Below, piece by piece: positions 22,504-34,200 of a stretch of DNA of 48,391 nucleotides. Each line of letters begins with the position of its first letter. The stretch's first letter is position 1. The translations under genes and the position numbers were made by a program. Source of the DNA: Chytridium lagenaria (taxonomy: Eukaryota; Chytridiomycota; Chytridiomycetes; Chytridiales; Chytridiaceae); NCBI GenBank assembly GCA_025449115.1, contig JAHLKC010000208.1, forward strand, positions 1 through 48,391, written 5' to 3'. The notes below the pieces were generated by a model that saw only the letters and a list, made by a program, of their open reading frames with translations, did not search any database and was not told the origin of the DNA.

Positions 22504-23646
22504 ATGGCATCTTCATCCAGATGGCTAAAGACACTCACTATCGTCGGAGGGTCTGCAGCTCTCGGCGGATTCGTTGGTTCTAAATACTACCCTACCACCA
22601 CCTTTGACCTTAGTGATCACCACATGCCCTCCGACTGGGTCAAGCGCAAAGTAGAATCTTCACCTCTTGTCAAATCGCTTCTCACTAAGCCTGAACTCGA
22701 AGTCGTACCCTTTCGGCCCATCCTCACATCTCTTGGAGGAGATCCCTTGAAAGAAGGCAATATGCTTGGATCGATGAATGTAGATGGGACAGCCAGGAGG
22801 ATCCGTTAGCCTATAACTCGCATTTGCTGAGAGGGACGAGTTTGTATGGGAGGGAATGATTGAGTATGCGTTTGGGTTGTATGCGAAGAAGGACAAGACG
22901 TTGATTAAGGTGACGAGGCTTGGGGAGAATATCTGCGGGCATCCTGGTAAACATTTGCAACAATCGGGTTTAGTTTATTCTGTTTGGTTTTTTTTCGTGT
23001 AGTCGGACCTAGTTTTCAGTTTTGATTGTTTGGTTTTGTGATGCCTTCAATCTTAACATTCTCGTAGGAATCGTACATGGTGGCCTCATATCGGCGCTCT
23101 TTGATGACTATATGGGGGCTCTATTTTTGATGAATGTACGTAAGTTGATTACGTCACGTCTTTGATGGATAAACGGCTAATTCATGTCTTTTTACGTCCA
23201 GGCATCGGGCAAGTACTCAGGCTTTACGGCTAACCTCAGTGTTGACTACAGGTGGGTTTCATTGTTCCCACGCCTTTTCTCAGTTACTCCCTTCCCCTTT
23301 CCTTGTCCTCCTAATTTCTGTTTACAAATAAGAGTCCCGATGCCAGCCCCGTCCACCGTCGCCATTGTTGTCTGGATCGAAAAAGTTGACGGCCGCAAAG
23401 TATACCTCAGAGCAGAAGCTCACGCCTGTGACCCCTCCTCTACTTTGCTCTTCCCTGTCGGTCCTAAAGGCAAGGAGACCACAGAGAAAGTCGCAAAAAT
23501 GGCTTGGCGGGACAAAAGTTCCAGCATCGTCATCGGCTGCAGAAACGTGGAAATCCCACACCGTCAAGTTTGCGGATGCTACCAGTCTTTACATTATCCC
23601 GAAAGATCAGTACGAGCGACTGCAAAAGTTAAATTTGACTGTGTGA
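22504..23646 (+). CDS. hotdog-fold thioesterase (4HBT/PaaI type), membrane-anchored
   Basis: Acyl-CoA thioesterase-like protein. It starts at ATG 22504 with one N-terminal hydrophobic segment (LTIVGGSAALGGFVGSKYYP), the layout of fungal mitochondrial thioesterase-family proteins. The hotdog domain follows: MIEYAFGLYAKKDKTLIKV near 22857, the signature HGGLISALFDDYMG near 23078-23119 (exon opening at GIVHGG after a GT-AG intron), and FTANLSVDYR near 23222. Then come a central strand region (TVAIVVWIEKVDGRKVYLRA) and a C-terminal LYIIPKDQYERLQKL, stopping at 23644-23646. The His-Gly-Gly turn and the following helix Asp residues are the usual active-site elements of this family. Frame breaks fall near 22720 and 23510. 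The substrate is unknown. Confidence 0.8.
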
Positions 23647-23957
23647 AGTGTTTTCCCTCACGGACTGCCACGAGAATCATTGCGTCAACCTGAGCCTCAT
23701 TTCTACACGAGAGATACAACCTCCATCACTAACGCAAGACATCACCATCCAGCATCGTATATCTAATACACCCACATAAATATGCATGCCATCAACAATG
23801 TCCATCTTTTGAGATTTTATAATTTCGAAAAACAGGGAGGTTGCGCTTGTCAGTCAGGACAATCACAAGGAAAACAAACAGCACCACGCAGAACCCGTTC
23901 AGCAAGAATAGATTTGTAGAAAAAACAGCACAACCCCGCATATCTACAAAGGAAGCA
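23647..23957. other. intergenic
   Basis: Short spacer between two co-directional genes, presumably 3' untranslated region plus promoter. Small overlapping frames here have no protein character. Confidence 0.5.
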
Positions 23958-25200
23958 ATGCCGGCTCAACCTCCTCACGCTGTCTTTCTCTTCAACCCTA
24001 CAAAGTCCATCCAGAAGGAGACCCTGAAGAGACATCCCCATTAACTCTCTGCAATGAATATGGCAAAGAGGAATCCCTTCTCACCATCGTCCATGCGCTC
24101 AAAGAGGCTGGTGTCGAAATCGTGGAAGTCCTTTCCGTGACGTTAAAAAACTACACTGAGCTGCTTCAGGACGTTGCCAACAAGATTTCGGCTGGAGAGG
24201 ATATAGTTGTGTTGAATCTATGTGACGGGACAGAGGATGATGGTATCCGGTGAGATTCATAAATGTTTTGCCAAACTCCCGACTTATGTTGTCTTATATA
24301 AGGGTGCGAGCGTCGTGGCTGGCTTGTGAGGCGCCTCAAGCTTCCGTTTACTGGTGCCTCTCTCCACTTTTTCGAGGTCACAACATCCAAACCAACACTC
24401 AAGTCCATGCTTATTCGGGATTAAAGTCGCCACGTCACCTTACATTGAAATCACCAAAGGAGCTGAGAGGGAAACTTTGGAAAATGCCGGAAACCATCAT
24501 TGGATGGCCCCTTATTGTTAAACCATCAGGTTCGCCTTTCCTTTATATTCTTTTCATGAGTTCTAACAATTTGCTAGTTTCATACGCCTCCCTTTCCATC
24601 TCCGATAAATCCATCGTGCATACCGTAGATGCCGCCGTAGATCAATTCCACGCTGTCAGTAAAATTACAACGCAAGGTGTTTTTGTTGAGAGGTTTTTTG
24701 CGGGTCGAGAGTTTACAGCGGTTGTCGTAGGGGAGGGTGCGGATGGTGCTAAAGTGTATCCCGTTGCTGAAAGAGTGTTTCACCCGAGGTTGAAAAAGGA
24801 TCAACGAATCCTCGCGTTCGATAGGTACTGGGATGGGTATGATCTTCAGGGTGGAAAAGGAGCTGGGGAGCCGGTGTATTGGTATGAGTTGGCGCCAAAG
24901 GAGTGGCAGGAGGCGTTGCAAGGTAACGTATCCAAATATTTTATCTAATGGTACTGATTACCTTTAGAGCTTTCGCGAAAAGCTTACATTGCATGCGGCG
25001 GCTCAGGATATGGGAGGATTGACATTAGAACACCCAATCTTGACGACTGTGATCCTTACGTGTTAGAAGTCAATGCCAATTGTGGACTTAGTTTTGGAAA
25101 GGGGAGTAGCTCACTTGGAGAAGTGCTTGAACTTTCCAATGTGTCTCCTGGAAGTTTTGTTGTGGATCTCCTTGATCATGCTCGAGCACGGTTCAAGTGA
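23958..25200 (+). CDS. ATP-grasp enzyme resembling D-alanine--D-alanine ligase
   Basis: Starts at ATG 23958 (MPAQPPHAVFLFNPTKSIQK). An N-terminal pre-ATP-grasp region includes IVHALKEAGVEIVEVL near 24088 and EDIVVLNLCDGTEDDG near 24197. Next is the Ddl-like stretch LPFTGASLHFFEVTTSKPTL near 24343 and GIKVATSPYIEITKG near 24420. The ATP-binding part carries GWPLIVKPS (Lys, about 24502), GVFVERFFAGREFTAVVVGE near 24678, and the C-terminal VLEVNANCGLSFGKGSSSLG near 25062, where Glu and Asn match the Mg/ATP ligands of D-Ala-D-Ala ligases. It ends at TGA 25198-25200. Short GT-AG introns are clear near 24252 and 24923. One-base frame breaks occur near 24325 and 24420. Fungi make no peptidoglycan, so the substrate is likely another amino acid or small acid; no function is assigned. 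Confidence 0.78.
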
Positions 25201-25496
25201 TCTCGTTATGCTGTGGTCACGCGCAGGAATGAATCATCTTATGCCTCCAATTCCCATTATAGTTTCCTCACCCTAATGTTTATTTGGTATTATTTCTTAT
25301 TACAAAGGAATGGGGGACACATTGTTTTGTTGAAGTTTCCTTGTATGTATATAACGCCACCCTCACAAATTGAAACATAATTTGGGGAGTAACACACCTG
25401 CCGTCATCCCAAAGCCCATCATCCCATCGCATCGCACGATACCCCTCAACACGCCAAACAGTCTATATCTCTATTACCCCTTGGCACCCTTTAGCT
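25201..25496. other. intergenic
   Basis: Spacer between two co-directional genes. No coding signal. It contains the 3' region of the ATP-grasp gene and the presumed promoter of the next. Confidence 0.5.
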
Positions 25497-26673
25497 ATGG
25501 CTTCCGTCTTAATTGGACTAACCGCCCTCGCAGTCTACCGCTACATCCAAAAACGTCGCAACTCCCGCTCCCCAGAAATGCTCCTTATAAACAAATGCTT
25601 TCCAAAAGAGCTCCAACTTCAAATCATCAACGATTTTGATGAATGCGTAGCAACGTTCACGGCGTCAAGATACGATAAACATCAAAAAACTATTCTTTTG
25701 CTTAAACAACAACAGCTTCTTAACGAAGAAAATACCGAGACTTCGAACGTATCGTTAGACGACGACGACCCGCCAAAGAAATCGAGGTTCTCATTCTTCA
25801 TGTCTCGAAAGAAACCTGGAACAACTACGAGTGGAAGTACGTCACCGGCTAGAAGGAGTTCAAATGCATCAACATCGTCCGAACTGGCACCATTTGATCC
25901 CACTGTGGTTAGGCTGGAGGCTTGTACTTCGTTGTTGATATTAGGGCGTTGGTGGATGCACTCAAGAAAGGAATAAACAGGGACGTCTTTATCAAAAAAT
26001 CCGAAGACGACGATGCGTCTGAACGTTCATCAACACCACAACCCTCAGACGAGGAATCATCCGCAGACAAAGTTGCATCAGAAGGTTCAGAAAGCAGCGA
26101 TGGCCCCACTCTCTCTGGAGTTGACTCAAATCTTTCTGACATTAAACAAGAACCCACAGAAGACGACAAGACAGATGTATTGACACCGCCATCCATCGAG
26201 GATAGGGAGCTCGAACTCCTTACCCCGCTCGATACCGTCACTCTTCTCTCCCTGCTCCAAATCATCAAAGCCGTCGAATCCGTCCTCCTCGATCGTTTCA
26301 TGTTCCTCAGTCACCAAGGTATAGCTTCAATCCCCTCCACACTAGGCTCCCGTCGACTCTCCTCGCTCTCATCCGAAAGCCTCGCCTCCACAAATCTAAC
26401 CCTCGACGACCTCACTGCGACGGGTACATTTTACACAAAATCTCTTTAGGTTGGGGGCTAGTTTTGATGTTGCTGGAGGCTCGCAATACCGCTGAACTTA
26501 CTGAGATGGTGATTGACCATGGACCCATGATGGAGGGAAGCATGGATGGGTTTTTGGTAAACTCGATCCTGAAGGTGCTGGTCACCAGAGGGGTAGGTGT
26601 TCAACCAGAAACCATATCCATGGAATCACTTGCAGATGACGCCTGTCCTGTTCCAAAAGTGGTTGCCGCATGA
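25497..26673 (+). CDS. unknown single-pass membrane protein with acidic region
   Basis: Not recognised. It starts at ATG 25497 with a short hydrophobic anchor (MASVLIGLTALAVYRYIQKR), as in a signal-anchored organelle or ER protein. A helical domain follows (KCFPKELQLQIINDFDECVA), then a basic Ser-rich linker. In a second frame comes a helix VVDIRALVDALKKGINRDVF (25930-25990) and an acidic Ser-rich stretch, then LLTPLDTVTLLSLLQIIKAV near 26216. The third piece, LEARNTAELTEMVIDHGPMM near 26470, ends at 26673. The pieces join by one-base shifts near 25930 and between about 26440 and 26470, where a short intron is also possible. The conserved-looking helical blocks outside the linker suggest a real folded domain. 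Confidence 0.6.
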
Positions 26674-26977
26674 TATCCCTGCCAAATTTGTTTGTTTTGA
26701 TGGCGACTATTAAGATTTGCACCAGCTTTTTTTCTAATACGGCCCTACGGCAAACAAACAACAGAGCGACGCGTAAACAAACATTTTCAATAAACCCTCA
26801 GCTGTTCCGTTAAGGGGTGGCTTTGAAACAAACATAAAATATCTGTTCTAAGCCTCTCTAAACCACAACGGTTGAAAAAGTTAATCCAGAGGACTCGCTG
26901 TCATCGGCCGTCGTGAAGAGACTTGAGATAGAAAAGATAAACCCTTGTTGACGACTTCGATCAATACACAAGCAGCC
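26674..26977. other. intergenic, promoter of first prominin-like gene
   Basis: AT-rich spacer without coding signal between the unknown membrane protein and the first pentaspan gene. Confidence 0.5.
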
Positions 26978-29900
26978 ATGGCTCGTCCGCGCTTGCATTT
27001 GCTTATCACCCTCTTTCTCATTCTCACGTTCGCAGCATGGGCTCATCCCCGTACTTTCCACAACAATCCTGCAATTGGCGCAGGTAAACCCAAAGTTATT
27101 TATCTTCTTGTTAAAATCATCGTAGACGATTACACACATCTCTTGTTAGGCGCGCGGAGAATGGTACAACGCAAAGGCTTTCCCGCTCCGAGTAGTGGTG
27201 GGTGGGGACTTGATGTTTGGTCGTCGACGGCTGTGGGGCTTCGAAAGATGTTCAAGGAAGTGTAGGGTCAAAGGAAACGGTGACTGTGCAGAGGGTTTGT
27301 TTCAGCTTACATTGTAGGTCTCTTTTCATCATTGTTTTGCAGTCTTGTTTCTCCTTTGATCTAACGGCATTTTAAATCTAATACATTACAAACAGAGAGC
27401 TTTGATTCTGATCGCATTGATGATTCTTCTAGCGTTCGGAAGTATCGCTATCGTATCGTGTGTCAGTTTGTTGTATTGGACGTGCGCGAAAAGTACCCAC
27501 CCTTTCAGACCGTGACCGTACTTCTTCTCTATCGCCGCCGTTGCAATAACCACGTTTGCCGTATGGTAAGCTCATCTCCTCTTTCTTATACCTAATCACT
27601 CCCCAGCGTCTGTCTCATCACTGGTTCCCGCGGCTCTGCCTACCTAACCACCTCTATAACAACACTCAACGAAACTATAACTGTCATACCCTCCAACATC
27701 CGCGCTTCCCTTCAACGCGTCCCAGCCGTGATCGATGAAACTGTTGCACGTTATCGGTTAACATCAACGATACGATTGATTACGGTGTGAACATGGCGGT
27801 GGATGTGCAAAGGATTTCGAGGAGTCTTGTTGGGACTCCGGAGATGGCGGGACCGGGGAGAATTGTTGATGGAGGGTTTTAAAATGTTGACGGACCTTGT
27901 GGTTGCGTTTGCGAAGAACACAACGGATGTGAATGAATATGCGGGGACGATTGGAAATAATTCGGATGCATTTAATCGAGGTGATGAATCCTATTGCCTT
28001 GTTATTTCTTTCCCGTTCAATTCTAGAATTCATTCACATTTTTATTATGAAAGTTACTTCATTCGCGTTTGATCATGCTTAACTATGTTGATTCGATATC
28101 CATTTCAGTCTTTTATACTTCGCAACCTTGTTTTGTGCGCCATCTTCTTACGCCAGATCGCAAAGTACTGACATTGTTTAGACCTTCTCTTCCTCAACCG
28201 TAACATCACCCTCTTAAATAGCATCTTCAACTCCACCTCCAACCGCACCCTCCGCTTCGAACTTCGAACAAAACTCCCCTCATCTCCAACTCCTCTGAAA
28301 TCACAAACTCCAGTGTCATCGTCCGCACCGCCTCCGCAAACTCTCTCTCCCCTCTAGCAGAAGCTCTTAATGGACTCCCGACTTCCCTGGCATTTATGCT
28401 ACAATCTCCCCTTTATTCCTTAACATCTCTGGCACGTTTCTCAATTTTACTCAAAACGCGACCGCTCCGTCGAAATCGAACATTACAGAGAAAATTATGA
28501 GCTCGGGGTTAAAAGCCAGCACAGAGTCTGTAAATTCCACGGCAGCATTTCAGGAAGATGTGGAGGAATGGAGAAGAGTTGTTGCGAAATACATGGATGA
28601 TGGGAAAGGAGGCGGCGTTCTTTACTACAATGGGATCAGAGCGATTGTGACGCCTTTGCTGTTTGCGTCAGCCGCCTTGATGATGATTTTGATTGTAACC
28701 AGTACTGTTGTGAAAGTTCCGTTTTTGGTGCATATGTAAGAGCTTTTATTGCGAGTATTGCGCATATCTAACACACCTCTAGCGCTCTCCCTAACATCAC
28801 GATCTTGACTTTCCTTATGCTTCTCATCGGTGCCGGATTTTTCGCAGTCGCTGTGGTTCTCGGAGACGGTAAAACCCTTTTCCATACCTCCGTTTTAACC
28901 TCCACAGGCTGTCACCTTGTTGTTCAAGAACGCGGTGCCGTGTTGTCCAACATGTATAACACGAAAACCGTCGAAAACTTTTTCGCAGCAAGAGATCAAT
29001 GCTTATCAGACCCGTCGAGGAGTTTAGTGCAGTTTGCGAGTCAGATTGGGGTGAATATGGAAGCGATTAATTTGACGGTTGCCGCTGCGCCTACTATTGA
29101 TGAGTTGGATCTTTCAAAGTTTCCAAGGCTTAACTTGACGTGAGTCTTTATCTATTATTTTTTTTTCTGCTGTGTTCTATAGGTCATAAATGTTGGAGTC
29201 CTTTTCAACCATACCGTAAAGATTATTAACTAAAGGATACTTACAGTGATATTATCCCCGGCACCGTTACTGCCTTCCGCGAGCAAAGCATCACCGAACT
29301 CTTTACAAGCATCAACGAAACCCTTGGACTTAATTTCTTCGCGCCTCTCCGTACTTTTAACTTCACCACAACCCAACGTTCTCTCGCAACCCTAAAAGCT
29401 TCTCTTGCACCCTTTATCGGGTCTCCTAGTGATTATGCATCTACTCAGATATCCACTGTCCCTAACAGCACCACTGTTTTACGAGACTTTGATCTTGATG
29501 AATTTGATGTGATTGTAAGGAATATTATTGCGCTACAGTCGGGATTAGAGAGGAATGTGAATGCTATTGTAGAGGCAATTGAGAAGACTATTGATGCTGT
29601 GAATGGAATGAGTATCGGCATTGAGCGGGGACAGGTGCGTCTTTCACTTTCCGTCTTCTGCTTATCTGATGCTTCTTTAGTCCGCAGGCGGAGGTGTGCC
29701 CGTTTACCTAAACGCAACACTTGCCCTGTTAAACCAGTTTTCTGACGAGGTCAACCGCAATGTAAGATTTTAACAAAAACGGATCAAGGTCTAACGCGTG
29801 TTTTTAAAATAGATTCCAAGGTTTACACCTGTCGCAAAATCAATGCTTTACGAAATTGTGAATGCAAATTACGAACGGGCTCTCGCAAAATTACCCTGCG

Positions 29901-30605
29901 AGAACCTTGCGTCTGAAACCTTGGTTTTGCAGCAAAGCGTTTGCGTCGGTATCAGGTACGATCAATCCTTCCCTTCCTTACTTTTTAACGATATCTATGA
30001 TAGCGAATCTTTTGATATCATGTGGTTTGCCTTTATGGCATGCGGTGTAAGCTTACTTATCTGCCTCTCCTGTCTTGGATGCATCACCAACCGCCTTGTG
30101 ACGGGCATCCCTCCTTGGAGTCAAACCATCAAGCGTGACGCTTCCATGTCTACCATCTCCACCTCCTCTGGTACCCTTTTCAACGACGGCAGAAGACGCA
30201 AGTTTGGCAAGGTAAGCGAAGAAGAAAAGGTGACTATATCGCATTCTTGACCTAAACCCTACTTTCTCATGTATTGACTCCATTTTATAGGCCGAATACA
30301 CGCTTAAGCCTGTCAAGAACGCCGATGACCTCCTCCCGGAAGACGTTTACAGTCCCGAATGGGCCACCACACATCAACCATTTGGGTCCGGCGATACCTT
30401 CTCGGATCAACCACCCATTGCACCTGTTGCGGAATTCAATGAGAGGATGCCACCGTCTCCTGTGCTTTCATCGGCTTCTGCGGCGAGAGGTCGACAGATT
30501 CTTGTGGCCCCATTGCCGGGGGAAATTAGGGGGAGGTCGTCTAGAAGGACATCGGATGTGCCCAAGGGTGTGAATTCGTCGATGGCGAATTACTTCAAGG
30601 AGTGA
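26978..30605 (+). CDS. prominin-like pentaspan membrane protein, copy 1
   Basis: Starts at ATG 26978 with a signal peptide (RPRLHLLITLFLILTFAAWA) and a short ectodomain ending near 27265. Membrane segments follow: TM1 LILIALMILLAFGSIAIVSC (27401-27478) leading into SLLYWTCAK; TM2 SIAAVAITTFAVCLITG (27520-27625, interrupted by an intron); a large extracellular loop with N-glycosylation sites such as NET; TM3 LLFASAALMMILIVTSTVV (28650-28710); TM4 ILTFLMLLIGAGFFAVAVVL (28805-28862); a second large loop with NLT and NET sequons and paired cysteines; and TM5 WFAFMACGVSLLICLSCLGC (30023-30082). A 130-residue Pro/Ser/Arg-rich cytoplasmic tail ends at 30603-30605. Signal peptide, five helices and two large loops match prominin topology. 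Frame breaks occur near 27190, 27515, 27750 and 28260. Fungal Prm1 fusion protein is the main alternative. Function unknown. Confidence 0.7.
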
Positions 30606-31237
30606 TGTGATGATGTTTGAGTAAGGGCATAGTTTGAAGCAGTGCTTATTTTTTGCTATTTTTTTGTTCTTCACTCTCGATGATGGATTAGATACCTTTG
30701 GAGGGGGAGGATTTGAAAGGAGGTTTTCAAACTTTGTTTAGTTAATGTTATTCGGTTGTTGAAAGAAAGATGAGAAAGGTTGTTTTGATGTTCTTAGTGA
30801 TTTGATCAGTATGATTTTAAAAAGTATATAAAGGTCTATAATCAATCCATCTGTTTGGGTCATTTAAGACGACCCGGTGGACTTCTATGACCCCCAAGTT
30901 GAGGGGGGGGGAGGTGCTCTTGCCTCAACATATCACTGAAGTCAGAGGATCGCCGAATCAGATATTCCCAAAGAGCATAGGCGAAGGGACGGGGGCAATC
31001 CTTAAAATATATTTCCGCCGTCAATCTATGGCATCACAAAAAAAACGGACCCCGTTTATGCCCTTATGATTGTGTTTACAGTATTATGTCCAGCTCTTTT
31101 GACGGGAATAGAAGAAGCACCTTGTCAACGTGTTTTTTTTTTGCCTTTTGATCTTTAACATCCAACAAGAGGCCTTCATAGCCCTTCGTTTAAGCAATAG
31201 ACCTCATTCAAAAGAATACACCCCTGATTCAAACGAG
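30606..31237. other. intergenic between the two prominin-like genes
   Basis: AT-rich spacer of about 630 bp with a G run near 30904. No coding signal is convincing. It would contain the 3' untranslated region of copy 1 and the promoter of copy 2. Confidence 0.5.
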
Positions 31238-34200
31238 ATGATATCATTACCAAGCGATTCCCTGAAGGGAAGGCTCTTTTCTGTGTTGATTGCCGCGTGT
31301 TTGGCGGGGATGGCGCTTGCTGAGCCGGCAGGTACGAAACATTAGCTTCTTTCTCGACATCTTTCTCCAAGCAGGTTCATTCAAACCTAACTTGAGATCT
31401 ATAGCTGACAGCAATGCGAGTCTTGAGGCAAGGCAAGGTGAGTTGAGATGACTTCAGCGTCGCTTAAAACTAGCCATTAACATTATATCTAATCTGCTCA
31501 GTGGCACAACCTGGGGCCGCGGTCAACCCCATCTTCTCCGGTAAGTGCATATCAAACACCGCCGAAAGGACAGTATCTTTGTAAAAGCATCTGAACTTAC
31601 ACCATTTTCGTATCTAGGGATCAGTGGTACCACTACTGGCAACATAGGTACCGGCAGCATCAGCGATATTGGCTCAACCATCCCTATGCCTGTACCTGTA
31701 CCTGTACCAATTGCCATCCCCGGATCCGCGGGAACGATAGGATCAGCCATTGGCAGCGTGGGTACGGATATCATCGGCAGCGTTATTGGCTCAGCTGTAC
31801 CTGGATCTGTTGGTAGCATAGGAAGTGCTATTTCCGATCCTAGCGTCGCCATTAGCCCCATCATGGGAGTCCCAGACCTTGCTTCGGTTGGTGGTGTTAT
31901 CGGCCAAGGAAATCCATTTGCCGGTGGAGGTCCAGGTTTTGGTAGTGTTGCTGCGAATGCACCGCAGGGAGGAGTTCAAGCTATTTCGAGCGTGGCGAAT
32001 TCGGATACGGTGCAGAATGCTGCGACAAAGGCGATCAATTCCGTTACGCAATTGGCGGATATTACGACGGGGGGTGGAGGGATTGAGATTTGGGGTAACT
32101 TTGCAAAGGCTATAAGGAAGGCCCTGAGGGGTGGAGAATTTGGGGTTCCGAAGGGGTTGGTAAAGCCTAACAATGGTGGATTTGATATTCAAGCAGCGAG
32201 GAGTGCTTATCTTGTATGTCCGAAATCAGAGATCCTGAATTACCATACTGACTGTCTATTTTTCCATTTGTTTGCTACAGTTTACTTTCGTCTTAATTGC
32301 TATCTTCTTCCTACTGGCTGTTTTCAGCGTCCCGATTTTAATTGTTAACTGCTGTTGCTGCCTTTCTCGTAAGAAGAGAACAGACCTCAAGAAAAGTTTC
32401 TTCAGGTGGATTTGTGCATTCATCACCGTAATCATCGTTTCAGCGGCAGCAGCGTAAGTCTTCTTTTTTGCCTTATTCATTCTTCCATAGTAATTAATTT
32501 TATCGTTTGTTTCTATGTAGTGTCGGTTTCATCACCGGTATCCGCGGCAACACTCTCCTTGCATCTGCACTTGATAACTTTCAACATTCCATCGACGTGA
32601 CTATCAACGACACCCTCGACATCGTAACGGTCTTTCCCCAAGTGATGACCACTTCCTCGCCTCTGTGAACAGCGGTATCATCGGCGTCACTTTTCAAACC
32701 ACTGGTGCCCTCAAACCAGCGAAATCCCTAATATGATCGGATCACTCACTGACACCGAAAGCTCAGCTGGTTCTTTCAATGCCGCCATCCAACCCCTCAT
32801 CTCCGTTCTTAAAGACGTCAAAGTCTTTGGCGCTGAAGCTGATGATAAAGCTTCTATTTTCCTTGAACGTGCTCGCGTAGTTAGGACAGGTCTCACTGGG
32901 CTTCGTACCGCCATCACTGCGTTGAATGCGCAGCAAACGTTCTCTGGTGTGACGTTTAAACGCTCAACGGACTACATTTTCGACAACGATCTATTCAATA
33001 AATTCGACACCCTTGTTACAAAACTTCAAGACGCGAATTCAATATTCAATAACATCAACGCTGCATACGGGTTTACAGGGTTCTACGAAATAGACGAATA
33101 CATTAATGATGCGGAAGCTATCCAAGCTCGTGTTGCGAATCTTGCGGCTGCCGTTACAGCCGCAATGGTTACCAAAACGCAAACCGTCTCGGTCGTACTT
33201 AGCAGTGAACTAAAAAAAAAGACGAACCAAATCCAATCAGACGCTGATAGGTCGTCTTCGGATTTGAAAAATACCTTGAGAGATGCCGATAAACAGGTGG
33301 ATGATATTTTCAAGGCGAGCGCGCCTGGTGGGATCGTGAGGAATTACTTGCAGAGGTTCTTCTTCTTCCTATTTGTTTTTGGGGTTGCCGTGGCGGGGCT
33401 TGTGCTCATTCTCATTATGTTCCGCACTCCAACGTGCCTCAAGGGGTAAGACACGGTCTTAAAATACTGCCCCTCTAACCATTTATCTTTCTACATATGA
33501 TTTAGACTCTCACCACTTGTAGTCCTATCCGCAATCCTCTTCCTCGTCTTTGCTGGCATCTTCCTTCTCTTGACCGTCTTTTTTGCTGACTGTAAGTCTT
33601 CTACTTTCATATCTTCTTATCATAATAATTTATACTCACACATTTCCTTAGTCTGTGGATTGGCCGACCTCGTTCAAGGAACTGGTCCTGAAGCTTCCAC
33701 GCTTTGGGGCACGAGCTTTGAGTACCTGCCTAAACTCTTCTACCACCGCGAAAACTCTTGCCTGAAAGAAGACAAGGGCCTTGTCCAATTCGGCTACAAG
33801 ATGGGAGCCTTCCCAGACACCGTCGCCAACATCACAATTGCAATTGCACCCACCATCAACTCTTTTGACCTTTCCGCTCTCGCATCTATCGCCTCTAGGT
33901 ATATTGAGGGAGTTTTTTGAGACATTCAACTAACCCATCTCCAAGTGAATTCTGGATGACCAACACCAAAGTCGCCGTCGATACTATGTCTGTCCCTCTC
34001 AACTTCTTCCTCGGCATGAGCGCCATCAGACCTTGGCGTGACATTGTCGCCGTGGATCTTTCTGGCACCCCGCAAGCCGCGCTTCAAACCCTCACCGACC
34101 AATTCGTCGCCGAAACCGCCGACATCACCCAAAAATCCGCCTCTACAAGCGCCCCCCCTCAATTCACAGTAACGACTGGCACATTAACCTACGATGTCGT

